Below, in pieces: positions 33,393-41,756 of a stretch of 64,000 nucleotides of DNA. Under the pieces are notes generated by a model. It ran no database searches and was not told where the DNA came from. It saw only the letters and a list, made by a program, of their open reading frames with translations. Source of the DNA: Falsiroseomonas sp050563545 (GTDB lineage Bacteria > Pseudomonadota > Alphaproteobacteria > Acetobacterales > Acetobacteraceae); contig NZ_JBNXUM010000014.1 of assembly GCF_050563545.1 (NCBI RefSeq), positions 123,311 to 187,310 of the forward strand, written 5' to 3'. A program made the translations under genes and the position numbers. The number at the start of each line of letters is the position of its first letter. Within the stretch, counting starts at the first letter, position 1.

Positions 33393-34934
33393 TCAGCGGC
33401 CGACGCCCCGCAGCAGGGGCGCCGCCGCGGGCTCGCCGAGTTCCGCGGCCTGGCGGTACCAGCGCGCCGCTTCCTCGGGATCCGGCCGCAGGCCGCGCAC
33501 CCCGAGCCTGGCGAGCTCGGCCGGGTCGTGGGTGCGCCCGAGGGCGAGTGCCGCCGCGCCGCTGCCCTCAGCGGCGGCCCGCGCATACAGGAGACGCGCC
33601 GCGGAGACGTCTCCGAGCGCCAGCATCCGGTCGCCGCGCCGGAGCAGCGCCTCGACGGCGGCGGGGGCCATCCGCGGCCGCGCTTCGGCCGGCGCGGCGG
33701 GCTGCGGGACGGGCTCCGCCTGCACCGCCGGCGGCTGAGCCGGGGCGGGCGCCGCGGCCGACTGCGGCCCGGCGCGGGGATCGGCATCGGTGGGCGGTGC
33801 CGCTTCCCCCGGCGCCGGGAGGGCGGCCGGCTCGACCGGCGCAGGGGCGGGGTCGGCGACGGCGTCGAACCCGGTCTTCGCGCCGGGGGGCGATGGAGGC
33901 TCGGCCGCCTCGGCGGCCGAAGGCGGCGGATCGGCCTGCGCCGCTTCCAGGCCGGCGGATCGAGGCGCCGAGGGCGGCGGGGGTGGAGCCGGCGGCGGCA
34001 GGTCGGGCAGCGCAGCGATCAGGATCGCCGCGGGCGGCGCGTCGGGCAGGAGATTCGGCGACGGGGGAGACAACGGCCGCAGCGTCGGCAACGAGGGCAG
34101 GCCCGGCAGGAAGGCGAAGGCGCGGGGCAGGTCGGACAACCGGGCCGGCGGATCCGGCGGCATGGCGGCGCCGGCCATCGCGCCAGGGGGGAAGGGGTTC
34201 GCGATACGGGGCGGATCCGGCGGCGGCGGGAGCGGCGGGCCAGGCGGCGTCCCGGCCGCATCCGCGGCTGCGATCGGCTCGGGCTCCACCAGCACCGCCG
34301 CCGAGGTGCTTATCACGGGGCTCGCCGGCGCATCCTCCGTGAGCACCAGCGGATCGGCGGGCCCCGGCCCGCCCGCTGCTTCGATGGCTGGCGTCCGGTG
34401 AAGCTGGACCGCGACCAGGCCGAACCCTGCGAGAGCCGCGACGGCAGCACCCAGCACCGCCAGGCGTGGCCCGGTCAGCGCCCGCTCGTCGCGTCGGGCA
34501 TCCGGCCCGCGCAGCGCGGCGATCGCCGGGCCCACCCAGGAATCATCCGCGCCGCCGCCCGCCGCGAGCCTCTGGGCCAGGGCGTGTTCGAGCGCCCGGC
34601 CCAGCCGCTCCGTGCGCGACGGCGCGATGCCGAGATGCAGCACTGGCACGGCCTTGCGGTGCGCGGAGTCCAGCTCGGCCGCGAGGCACAGCCGCAGCCG
34701 CTGCACCGCATCCGGCGTGACGGCGGGCTCGATCTCCACCAGCACGATGCCGAGCTCGGAGTGCAGCAGGACGTAGGGCACGCGGACCCAGTCCGAGCCG
34801 CCAACGGGGGGCGGCAGCAGGCAGGGGCCCAGCCGATGCCAGTCCGGCGACAGGCCAGCCAAGGCCTGATCGAGCAGGGATTCGGGCCCGTCCTCGAACT
34901 GCCCGGACGGAGGCGGGTGTGCCCCTAAGTCCAT
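33393..34934 (-). CDS. Membrane-anchored protein with proline-rich region and Sel1 repeats
   Basis: 513 aa. Residues 1-150 are a soluble unassigned domain, followed by one transmembrane helix near 160-185 (RLAVLGAAVAALAGFGLVA), a long Pro/Ala-rich stretch to about 400, and a C-terminal Sel1-like repeat part (RLLYARAAAEGSGAAALALG, ARWYRQAAELGEPAAAPLL). The layout suggests a cytosolic head and a periplasmic Sel1 tail across a stiff spacer. Directly coupled to the TAXI receptor gene, implying a joint envelope role. Function unknown. Confidence 0.7.
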   Translation of the reverse strand: MDLGAHPPPSGQFEDGPESLLDQALAGLSPDWHRLGPCLLPPPVGGSDWVRVPYVLLHSELGIVLVEIEPAVTPDAVQRLRLCLAAELDSAHRKAVPVLHLGIAPSRTERLGRALEHALAQRLAAGGGADDSWVGPAIAALRGPDARRDERALTGPRLAVLGAAVAALAGFGLVAVQLHRTPAIEAAGGPGPADPLVLTEDAPASPVISTSAAVLVEPEPIAAADAAGTPPGPPLPPPPDPPRIANPFPPGAMAGAAMPPDPPARLSDLPRAFAFLPGLPSLPTLRPLSPPSPNLLPDAPPAAILIAALPDLPPPAPPPPPSAPRSAGLEAAQADPPPSAAEAAEPPSPPGAKTGFDAVADPAPAPVEPAALPAPGEAAPPTDADPRAGPQSAAAPAPAQPPAVQAEPVPQPAAPAEARPRMAPAAVEALLRRGDRMLALGDVSAARLLYARAAAEGSGAAALALGRTHDPAELARLGVRGLRPDPEEAARWYRQAAELGEPAAAPLLRGVGR

Positions 34935-35070
34935 GCGAAGCGCCTCCCCTGCCCCGCCGAGTGCTGGCCCGACCGGGCACGACAGGTTAGGCGCCGACTA
35001 TCCGCCGATTGTATGCCGTTGGCGGTTCACACCAGTGTCACCTGGATTGCGCTTCGGCAAGCCTGGCCCG
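34935..35070. other. Short gap, nothing recognised
   Basis: 136 bases between the start of the Sel1-repeat gene and the stop of the FTR1 gene. It must hold the promoter of the Sel1-TAXI pair; no clear promoter motif or terminator was seen. Confidence 0.3.
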
Positions 35071-35856
35071 TCACTCCGCCGCCGCGGCCCTGGGCGATCC
35101 ATGCGAGGCCGGCCGCGGCCGGAAGGCGGGGATCGCGACCAGCAGCACGGCGATGAAGGTGCCCAGCGCCTCCCAGGTCGCGGGCAGGCCGACATCCTCG
35201 AGCCAGTCCGCGTCGATCGGCGTGAAGGGCAGGATGGTCTGCTCCTGCAGCTCCTGCACGCCGGCGGCAGCGAAGCGCGCGGCCATGACCAGCAGGAAGA
35301 CGGACGTCACGAGGAACATCGGCCGCAGCGGCAGCCGGACCGCCCCGCGCGAGATCACCATCCACAGCACGACCAGCAGCACCGCCGCGACGCCGATGCC
35401 GAGCGCAAGCATCAGCGGCTGCCCCCCGCCGCCCAGCGCGGCGAGGAACAGCACGGTCTCCGCCCCTTCGCGGAACACCGCGAGGAAGCCGATCGCGCCG
35501 ACCGCGAGCGCGACGTTGCGCCCGGCGAGCGCCTTGTCGGCCTTGGCCTGCAGCGCGCGGCTCCAGGCGCGGGGATCGGCGCTGCGGGCAAGCCAGCCGC
35601 CGGTCCAGAGCATCAGCCCCGCCGCGAGGAAGCAGGTGATGGCCTCGACGCGGTCGTCATGCGCGCCGCCGAGGAAGGCGGCGTAGAGCGCCGCCGCGAC
35701 CAGGCTCGCCAGGATGCCGGCACCGGCACCCCAGTAGAGCGCACCGGCGCGATCCGGCGCGACGCGGATGAGAAGCGCGGCGAGGGCCGCGAGGACCAGG
35801 ACCGCCTCCAGCCCCTCGCGGAGCAGGATCAGGGCGGCGTCGAGGGCAAGGGACAT
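35071..35856 (-). CDS. FTR1 family iron permease
   Basis: 261 aa, seven predicted membrane helices. Two REGxE motifs, LILLREGLEAVLVLAALAAL in helix 1 and AVFREGAETVLFLAAL in helix 4, are the iron-binding signatures of FTR1/EfeU permeases. EfeO and EfeB partners are not in the window, so how ferric iron is delivered is unclear. ATG at 35856; a candidate iron control element lies 14 bases upstream (35871). Confidence 0.92.
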   Translation of the reverse strand: MSLALDAALILLREGLEAVLVLAALAALLIRVAPDRAGALYWGAGAGILASLVAAALYAAFLGGAHDDRVEAITCFLAAGLMLWTGGWLARSADPRAWSRALQAKADKALAGRNVALAVGAIGFLAVFREGAETVLFLAALGGGGQPLMLALGIGVAAVLLVVLWMVISRGAVRLPLRPMFLVTSVFLLVMAARFAAAGVQELQEQTILPFTPIDADWLEDVGLPATWEALGTFIAVLLVAIPAFRPRPASHGSPRAAAAE

Positions 35857-35870
35857 GCGAAGGCCTGCGA

Positions 35871-35887
35871 TTAAGAACCGTTCGCAA
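35871..35887 (-). promoter_or_regulatory. Candidate iron control element (Irr box) upstream of FTR1
   Basis: On the minus strand TTGCGAACGGTTCTTAA. The rhizobial ICE consensus is TTTAGAA-N3-TTCTAAA; 11 of its 14 fixed positions match here. The region is AT-rich for this genome, contains the exact palindrome GAAC-G-GTTC, and stands 14 bases from the start codon of the iron permease, the kind of gene Irr controls. Confidence 0.5.
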
Positions 35888-35938
35888 CTCTAGACTGCGG
35901 TCGGAACCACGGCACGTGAGAAGCCCGTCACCTTCCGG

Positions 35939-36757
35939 TCAGGCGTTGAACCGGGCGTCGCGGGTTTCGGCGAGCTGCTCATAGGCGCGCTTCACCAGCG
36001 CGGCGCCGTGCGTGCGCTCCAGCCGGCGGACGGTGAAATGCGCCTCCGCCACGCCGCGGAAATGCTCGAGGAAGGCGAGGTTCACCGCGGCACCGGCGGC
36101 CGCGCCGATCAGCGGCACCGCCTGCGCCGAGAGCTTCAGCGCGACGGGCCCGCCGAAGCGTGCTGCGATGGCGCCAAGGAAGCCCGGCAGCGCGACGCCG
36201 ACCAGGCCACGCGTGGTCGCGCCCTTCAGCGCCTCGGCCAGCGCGATGCGGACGGCGAAGTAGCCGGTTTCCGCCGCGTCGTCCCGCGCGTCGCGGCCGC
36301 CGAGAGCGAACACCTTCAGGCATTCCGCGGCGGCTTCGGGTTTCGACAGGTCCTCGCCGTTCTCCGCCGCGACGGCGGCGACCTGGCGCAGCAGAAGCGC
36401 GGTGGAGACCGGCAGCTCCACCAGCGTCCCCGGCAGGCCGAAGGCGCCGCCCGCCGCGCCGGAGGCCGCCGCCATGCCGCGATGGAACCAGTTGGAAGCG
36501 ACGGGGATCGGCGTGCGCGCGGGATCGGTCTTCAGCGCGGCTTCCATCGCTGCCGACAGCGCGCGCCGCACGGCGGTGTCGAGCGCGGCCTGGAACGCGG
36601 TGGGGAGGCGCGCCTTCAGCACCTCGACCGGCTGTCCCGCGAGCGAGGCGAGCTGCGCGGCGAGAGAGGCGTGCTCCAGCCGGTCGACGGCGCGCGCAAG
36701 CTCGCCCCGGGCGGCGGCGGGGAGGTCGGTGAGGGGTTCGGCTGATGTGACGGACAT
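35939..36757 (-). CDS. EcsC family protein
   Basis: 272 aa. Shows the EcsC features: VASNWFHRGMAAASGAAGGAFG, PGTLVELPVSTALLLRQVAAVA, and hydrophobic ALPGFLGAIAARFGGPVALKL. EcsC proteins are membrane-associated and of unclear mechanism, named from the Bacillus ecs operon. Start at 36757 (MSVTSAEPLTD) is favoured over 36790. Single gene on the minus strand, 58 bases after the toxin gene is passed. Confidence 0.85.
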   Translation of the reverse strand: MSVTSAEPLTDLPAAARGELARAVDRLEHASLAAQLASLAGQPVEVLKARLPTAFQAALDTAVRRALSAAMEAALKTDPARTPIPVASNWFHRGMAAASGAAGGAFGLPGTLVELPVSTALLLRQVAAVAAENGEDLSKPEAAAECLKVFALGGRDARDDAAETGYFAVRIALAEALKGATTRGLVGVALPGFLGAIAARFGGPVALKLSAQAVPLIGAAAGAAVNLAFLEHFRGVAEAHFTVRRLERTHGAALVKRAYEQLAETRDARFNA

Positions 36758-36815
36758 GCGGCGAAAGATATGGGGAGGCGCGCCGCGCAATTCAGCGCGG
36801 CGCGGTGTGGTCGCA

Positions 36816-37205
36816 TCACCGCGGTGCGGTGTGGTCGCGAAGCCAGGTCGCGAACTCCTCCTCCGCCATCTCGCCGGCGGCGAGGTCGAGCATCGCCACG
36901 GTCGCCATGGCCGGCGGCGCCGTCAGATCCAGTCCGTTCAGCATGAGGAAGACACCGGCCGCCGCGAAGGCCGCGCGCTTGTTGCCGTCCACGAAGGGGT
37001 GGTTCTGCGCGATGCCCTTGGCATAGGCCGCCGCCAGGCAGCAGAGGTCCTGCTCCTGCTCGTAGGCATAGCGGTTCAGCGGGCGCGCGAGGGCGCTGTC
37101 CAGCAAGCCCTCGTCGCGCACGCCGTCGGCACCACCGAAGAGGCCGAGGCTTTCGCGATGGAGCAGCAGCAACGCGTCCTTCGCGAGCCAGAGCGGCTCG
37201 CGCAT
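36816..37205 (-). CDS. doc: Doc-like Fic toxin of a toxin-antitoxin pair
   Basis: 129 aa. The Fic/Doc motif HPFVDGNKRAA is complete (HxFxDGNKR), and the length matches Doc rather than full Fic AMP-transferases. Doc phosphorylates elongation factor Tu and stops translation. GVRDEGLLDSALARP near the N-terminus is also typical. The start lies 4 bases after the antitoxin stop. The partner is an AbrB/MazE-type protein, not the classical Phd. Confidence 0.92.
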   Translation of the reverse strand: MREPLWLAKDALLLLHRESLGLFGGADGVRDEGLLDSALARPLNRYAYEQEQDLCCLAAAYAKGIAQNHPFVDGNKRAAFAAAGVFLMLNGLDLTAPPAMATVAMLDLAAGEMAEEEFATWLRDHTAPR

Positions 37206-37209
37206 GGCG

Positions 37210-37434
37210 CTACTTCGCGAGCGCCGCGAAGGTCTCGCGGTACTTCTTCATCATCTCGCGGCCGAGACGGAGCTGCTCCTCGACATCGGTGGCCACGGGC
37301 GTGAGGAGGAAGCCGTCCGGCGTCTCCACTACCTGCACCGTGTCGCCCTCCGCGAGGTTCAGCTTGGCCAGCAGTTCCTTCGGCAGCACGACCCCCACCG
37401 AATTGCCGACGGCGCGCAGCTTGAGCGTGGCCAT
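37210..37434 (-). CDS. AbrB/MazE-type antitoxin
   Basis: 74 aa. The N-terminal half is a SpoVT/AbrB swapped-hairpin DNA-binding domain (LRAVGNSVGVVLPKELLAKL, EGDTVQVVET); the C-terminal helix (EEQLRLGREMMKKYRETFAAL) presumably wraps the toxin. Such antitoxins repress their own promoter, and a palindrome covers the predicted start of transcription (37441-37460). Gene order antitoxin then toxin is standard. Confidence 0.9.
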   Translation of the reverse strand: MATLKLRAVGNSVGVVLPKELLAKLNLAEGDTVQVVETPDGFLLTPVATDVEEQLRLGREMMKKYRETFAALAK

Positions 37435-37440
37435 GACGGG

Positions 37441-37460
37441 ACCTCCGTGTTCACGGAGGT
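37441..37460 (-). promoter_or_regulatory. Operator palindrome of the toxin-antitoxin operon
   Basis: ACCTCCGTG-TT-CACGGAGGT: two perfect 9-base arms around two bases. It lies 6 bases before the antitoxin ATG, includes the GGAGGT ribosome site, and touches the -10 box, so antitoxin binding would block both transcription start and the leader. It is well placed for autoregulation. Confidence 0.75.
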
Positions 37461-37487
37461 TATAACAGCCCCGCCAACACGTGTCTA
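37459..37487 (-). promoter_or_regulatory. Sigma-70-type promoter of the toxin-antitoxin operon
   Basis: On the minus strand -35 TAGACA (37487-37482) and -10 TATAAC (37464-37459) are separated by exactly 17 bases. Both are close to consensus and stand out in a 70% GC region. The perfect palindrome ACACGTGT at 37478-37485 overlaps the -35. Confidence 0.75.
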
Positions 37488-37506
37488 CATCCGTGGATAC
37501 GTGGGC

Positions 37507-38829
37507 CTACAGGATGAACCGGCTGAGATCCGCGCTGGCTGCGAGCGGCGCCACGCGGCCGCGGACCAGCTCGCCGTCCACTGTGACCGTCTCCCCGTTG
37601 CGGTCGGACGCGGTGAAGGAGATCTCGTCGAGCAGCCGCTCCATCACCGTTGCCAGTCGCCGCGCGCCGATGTTCTCGACCGTCGCATTGATCTCGGCCG
37701 CGAGCTCAGCCAGCGCATCCACGGCGCTGTCCTGCACGTCGAGCGTCACGCCCTCGGTCCCCAGCAGCGCCACGTATTGCCGCACCAGCGAATGCTCGGG
37801 CTCGGTCAGGATGCGACGGAAATCCTCGCGGGTCAGCGCCTTGAGCTCCACGCGGATCGGCAGGCGGCCCTGCAATTCCGGCAGCAGGTCCGAGGGCTTG
37901 GCCATGTGGAAGGCGCCGGAGGCGATGAAGAGGATGTGGTCCGTCTTCACCGGCCCGTGCTTCGTCGTGACCGTCGTGCCCTCGATCAGCGGCAGCAGGT
38001 CGCGCTGCACGCCTTCGCGGGAGACGTCGCCGCCGCGGAAGCCGCCTTCGCTGGTGCGCGCGCAAACCTTGTCGATCTCGTCGATGAAGACGATGCCGTT
38101 GTTCTCGGCGTTCGCGACCGCATCGCGGGTCAGCTGGTCGCTGTCGAGCAGCTTGTCCGCCTCGTCCTTCGTGAGCGCGATGCGCGCCTCGGCCACGCTC
38201 ATCTTCCGCGGCTTGGTGCGGCCGCCGAACATCTTGCCGAGCATGTCCTGCATGTTCTGCATCTGGATGCCTTGCGCGCCCGGCAGGTCGATCATGCCGA
38301 TCGGCGAGCTTCCGGTGTCGGCGAGCTGCACCTCCACCTCCCGGCTCTCGAGCTGGCCTTCGCGCAGCAGGCGGCGGAATTTCATCTTGGTCTCGCCGGA
38401 GGCGCCTTCGCCCACGAGGGCGGAGACCAGCCGTTCCTCCGCCGCCAGCTCCGCCTTGGCCTGCACCGCCTTGCGGGAGGTCTCGCGGGTCTGGTTGATG
38501 GACGCCTCGACAAGGTCGCGCACGATGCTGTCCACGTCGCGGCCGACATAGCCCACCTCGGTGAACTTCGTCGCCTCGACCTTTAGGAAGGGCGCGTTGG
38601 CGAGCTTCGCCAGGCGCCGCGCGATCTCCGTCTTGCCGCAGCCCGTGGGCCCGATCATCAGGATGTTCTTCGGCACGACTTCCTCGCGCAGGCCGCTCGG
38701 AAGCTGCTGGCGGCGCCAGCGGTTGCGCAGCGCGATCGCGACGGCGCGCTTGGCCTCGCCCTGGCCGACGATGTGCCGGTCGAGTTCGCTGACGATCTCG
38801 CGCGGGCTCAGATTGACAGCTTCGGTCAC
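37507..38829 (-). CDS. hslU: HslU, ATPase of the HslUV protease
   Basis: 440 aa AAA+ unfoldase. N-terminal LSPREIVSELDRHIVGQGEAKRAVAIALR, Walker A GPTGCGKTEIARRLA, the I-domain, Walker B NNGIVFIDEIDKV, sensor 2 ARRLATVMERLL and the C-terminal LSRFIL tail that docks into HslV. GTG start at 38829 overlaps the hslV stop (GTGA), giving translational coupling; the few extra upstream codons in frame are not used. Confidence 0.97.
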   Translation of the reverse strand: MTEAVNLSPREIVSELDRHIVGQGEAKRAVAIALRNRWRRQQLPSGLREEVVPKNILMIGPTGCGKTEIARRLAKLANAPFLKVEATKFTEVGYVGRDVDSIVRDLVEASINQTRETSRKAVQAKAELAAEERLVSALVGEGASGETKMKFRRLLREGQLESREVEVQLADTGSSPIGMIDLPGAQGIQMQNMQDMLGKMFGGRTKPRKMSVAEARIALTKDEADKLLDSDQLTRDAVANAENNGIVFIDEIDKVCARTSEGGFRGGDVSREGVQRDLLPLIEGTTVTTKHGPVKTDHILFIASGAFHMAKPSDLLPELQGRLPIRVELKALTREDFRRILTEPEHSLVRQYVALLGTEGVTLDVQDSAVDALAELAAEINATVENIGARRLATVMERLLDEISFTASDRNGETVTVDGELVRGRVAPLAASADLSRFIL

Positions 38830-39383
38830 GCTTCCAGGCTTTCGAGAACGATGTTGCCGTTGGTGTAGACGCAGATGTCGCCGGCGATCTTCATCGCGCG
38901 GCGGCATATCTCTTCGGACGACAGCCCCTCAACCGGCAGCAGCGCGCGTGCCGCGGCCAGCGCGTAGTTGCCGCCCGACCCGATGCCGATCACGGCATCC
39001 TCGGGCTCCAGCACGTCGCCCTGGCCGGTCAGCAGCAGGCTGCGCTTGGAATCGGCCACCGCCAGCAGCGCCTCCAGCCGGCGGAGGTAGCGGTCGGTCC
39101 GCCAGTCCTTGGCGAGCTCGACGCAGGCGCGCTCGAGCTGGTCGGGGAAGCGCTCCAGCTTCGCCTCAAGCCGCTCGAGCAGCGTGAAGGCGTCGGCGGT
39201 GGCACCGGCGAAGCCGGCCAGCACGCGGCCGTTGGCAATGCGGCGCACCTTGCGCGCATTGGCCTTCACCACGGTCTGGCCCAGCGAGACCTGGCCGTCG
39301 CCCGCCATGGCGACGCGCCCGTCCTTCCGGACGCAGAGGATGGTGGTGCCGTGCCAGCCGGCGAGGTCGTCATTGGTCGTCAT
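38826..39383 (-). CDS. hslV: HslV, peptidase of the HslUV protease
   Basis: 185 aa N-terminal nucleophile protease. After processing, the catalytic Thr would come from the GTTILCVRKDGRVAMAGDGQVS region (typically the Thr of HGTTI). GFAGATADAFTLLERLEAKL and IGSGGNYALAAARAL are family signatures. ATG at 39383 (MTTNDDLAGWHGTT). Divergent from hisB with 109 bases between, a conserved arrangement in alphaproteobacteria. Confidence 0.97.
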   Translation of the reverse strand: MTTNDDLAGWHGTTILCVRKDGRVAMAGDGQVSLGQTVVKANARKVRRIANGRVLAGFAGATADAFTLLERLEAKLERFPDQLERACVELAKDWRTDRYLRRLEALLAVADSKRSLLLTGQGDVLEPEDAVIGIGSGGNYALAAARALLPVEGLSSEEICRRAMKIAGDICVYTNGNIVLESLEA

Positions 39384-39492
39384 GAGGTATGATGTGGCCC
39401 GCCGCCCCGGCGCGGACAACGGCCCCCTCGCCAAGCCGCGCCCCGGGGCGTAAAGGGGTCGGAGGCAGTCTCTACAACCGGAACGCGAGCAG

Positions 39493-40092
39493 ATGACCCC
39501 CCGTCGCGCCGAAATCGCGCGCGCCACCTCGGAGACGGATATCCGCGTCGCCCTCGATCTCGACGGGTCGGGCAAGGGCGAGATCGCGACGGGCGTCGGC
39601 TTCCTCGACCACATGCTCACCGCGCTCGCCCGGCACGGGATGATGGACCTGAAGGTCGCGGCGAAGGGCGACCTGCACATCGACGACCACCACACGACCG
39701 AGGATGTCGGCATCGTCATCGGCCAGGCGATCCGCGCCGCGCTGGGGTCCAAGCACGGCATCCGCCGCTTCGGCCAGGCGCTGGTCCCGATGGACGAGGC
39801 GCTGGCCGAGGCCGCGGTGGACATCTCCGGCCGGCCCTACCTCGCGTGGTCCGTGACCTTCCAGCGGCCCAAGATCGGGACCTTCGACACCGAGCTGGTC
39901 GAGGAGTTCTTCCGCGCGCTCGCCTTCAACGCCGGCGTGACGCTGCATGTGACCTTGAAGGCCGGCACCAACGCGCACCATGTCGCGGAGGCCTGCTTCA
40001 AGGCCGTCGCACGCGCGCTGCGCATGGCGACTGAGCAGGACCCCCGCTCCGCCGGGGCGATCCCGTCCACCAAGGGCAGCCTGGAGGGGTAG
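39493..40092 (+). CDS. hisB: Imidazoleglycerol-phosphate dehydratase
   Basis: 199 aa, single-function form. Metal-binding motifs FLDHMLTALARHG, HIDDHHTTEDVGI and later NAHHVAEACFKAVARAL are complete; the substrate segment near RFGQALVPMDEALAEAAVD is also conserved. Catalyses step six of histidine synthesis. First gene of a his cluster; the following gene starts on the next base. Confidence 0.97.
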   Translation: MTPRRAEIARATSETDIRVALDLDGSGKGEIATGVGFLDHMLTALARHGMMDLKVAAKGDLHIDDHHTTEDVGIVIGQAIRAALGSKHGIRRFGQALVPMDEALAEAAVDISGRPYLAWSVTFQRPKIGTFDTELVEEFFRALAFNAGVTLHVTLKAGTNAHHVAEACFKAVARALRMATEQDPRSAGAIPSTKGSLEG

Positions 40093-40491
40093 TTGAAGCT
40101 CTACACCGTCCATGGCGAGCCCCCCCGCGAGGCCTCCGGCCCCGAGGGATGGCCGGAACCCAGGCCGCGCCCGCCGGTCCTGGTGAGGGAGGGCTTCTCG
40201 TTCTGGGCCTTCGTCTTCGGCTTCCTCTGGTTCCTGTTCAACCGCCTGTGGTGGGAAGCGCTGGCGCTGCTGGCGCTCACCATCGGCGCGGGCTTCCTGC
40301 CGGACCCCGTCTCGGGCGTCGCCATCCTCGCGCTGCACCTGCTCGCCGGGATGGAGGCGCGGGACCGGCTGCGCGCGAAGCTCGCCCGCAAGGGATTGGC
40401 GGAGCTCGGTGTCGTGGCCGCGCCCGACCAGGATCTGGCGTGGTTCCGGCTCGGCCAGCAGCGGCCCGACCTGGTGAAGGCGATGCCATGA
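40093..40491 (+). CDS. DUF2628 family small membrane protein
   Basis: 132 aa. N-terminal EGFSFWAFVFGFLWFLFNRLWWEAL is the family's hallmark, followed by two more hydrophobic helices (LTIGAGFLPDPVSGVAILALHLLAG). TTG start at 40093 immediately after the hisB stop; no ATG is available. It overlaps hisH by four bases (ATGA). DUF2628 genes within his clusters are known in relatives; role unknown. Confidence 0.8.
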   Translation: MKLYTVHGEPPREASGPEGWPEPRPRPPVLVREGFSFWAFVFGFLWFLFNRLWWEALALLALTIGAGFLPDPVSGVAILALHLLAGMEARDRLRAKLARKGLAELGVVAAPDQDLAWFRLGQQRPDLVKAMP

Positions 40492-41135
40492 AGATCGCCG
40501 TCATCGACCCCGGCTCGGGGAACCTCGCCTCCGTCCGCCGCGCGCTGGAACGCGTGGCGCGGGAGGAAGGCGTGGCGGCCGACATCGTCGTCACCACGCG
40601 GGCCGACGACCTGCGCGACGCCGACCGCGTCATCCTGCCGGGCCAGGGCGCCTTCGCGTCATGTCGGCGCGGGCTCGACGCGCTGCCCGGCATGACCGAC
40701 GAGCTCCAGGAGCAGGTGATCGACAAGGGGAAGCCCTTCCTCGGCATCTGCGTCGGCATGCAGCTCATGGCCGAGCGCGGGCTGGAGCATGGCGTGACGC
40801 CCGGCCTCGGCTGGATCGCCGGCGAGATCGCGCCGATGGACCCGCGCGAGGGCGACGCGGCGCTGCCGCTGCCGCAGATGGGCTGGAACGGCCTTCACCG
40901 CGCCGCGCCGCATCCGCTGCTGGACGGCGTCGCGGAAGGCGGCCACGCCTATTTCGTGCATTCCTACGCACTGCAGGGCGGCGACGACCGACAGCTGCTG
41001 GCCTCGGCCGAGTATGGCGGGCCGGTCGTCGCCATGGTCGGGCGCGACAACATCGCGGGGACGCAGTTCCACGCGGAGAAGTCGGGCCAGGTCGGGCTGC
41101 GCATCCTGGCCAACTTCATGGGCTGGACGCCATGA
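40488..41135 (+). CDS. hisH: Imidazole glycerol phosphate synthase, glutaminase subunit
   Basis: 215 aa class I glutamine amidotransferase. The nucleophile Cys is in FLGICVGMQLMAERG, with VILPGQGAFASC as oxyanion strand and the His/Glu pair in TQFHAEKSG. Together with HisF it makes IGP and AICAR from PRFAR. HisF is not in this window. ATG at 40488 overlaps the preceding stop. Confidence 0.96.
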   Translation: MKIAVIDPGSGNLASVRRALERVAREEGVAADIVVTTRADDLRDADRVILPGQGAFASCRRGLDALPGMTDELQEQVIDKGKPFLGICVGMQLMAERGLEHGVTPGLGWIAGEIAPMDPREGDAALPLPQMGWNGLHRAAPHPLLDGVAEGGHAYFVHSYALQGGDDRQLLASAEYGGPVVAMVGRDNIAGTQFHAEKSGQVGLRILANFMGWTP

Positions 41136-41713
41136 GCCAGGCGAAGCCCGCCGGCCACAAGCTCTCGGTCGAGATCGCGACGACGCTGACCGAGCACGAC
41201 ATCGAGGACCTCTGCGAGGCCACCAACGCCGCCATCATCGAAGGCGGCGGCTTCGGCTGGGTGCAGCAGCAGGATCGCGGCGTGCTGGCGCGCCACTTCC
41301 GCGGCGTGCTGCTGGTGCCGGACCGCATCCTGTTCATCGCGCGACTCGACAGCGTGGCGGTCGGCTCGGCCCAGCTCGTGCGCCCGTCCCGCAACAACGA
41401 GGCCCAGGCCTTCGCCGCGCAGCTGACGGCGGTCTACATCGCGCCCTATGCCCGGGGCTTCGGGCTGGCGCGGCGCCTGCTGGACCGCGTCGAGGAGCAC
41501 GCCGCGGCCATCGGCTTCCGCGTGCTGAACCTCGACGTGCGGGAGACGCAGGAAAGCGCGATCGCGCTGTTCGAGAACACGGGATACACCCGCTGGGGCA
41601 CGCACCCTGCCTATGCCCGCGTGGACGGAAGGACGGTGGCGGGCCACCACTACTACAAGCTGCTCGAGCCCGGCCGCGGCCGCAGCACGGGGAGCCTGAT
41701 CGGCGGGGCATGA
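41132..41713 (+). CDS. GNAT family N-acetyltransferase within the his cluster
   Basis: 193 aa. The acetyl-CoA loop is seen in YIAPYARGFGLARRLLDRVEEHA and the last conserved part in LNLDVRETQESAIALFENTGY. ATGA overlap with hisH couples its translation. Substrate unknown. A second acetyltransferase inside the his cluster is not explained by histidine synthesis itself. Confidence 0.88.
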   Translation: MSQAKPAGHKLSVEIATTLTEHDIEDLCEATNAAIIEGGGFGWVQQQDRGVLARHFRGVLLVPDRILFIARLDSVAVGSAQLVRPSRNNEAQAFAAQLTAVYIAPYARGFGLARRLLDRVEEHAAAIGFRVLNLDVRETQESAIALFENTGYTRWGTHPAYARVDGRTVAGHHYYKLLEPGRGRSTGSLIGGA

Positions 41714-41756
41714 CGGGCACCATCGTGTCGTGCACGACCCGGCCCGGAGCCGCGGC

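Noticed and set aside
39384..39492. Heat-shock (sigma-32) promoter for hslVU
   Set aside because: A CTTG word exists on the minus strand but no matching -10 (CYTATNT) at the right distance was found.
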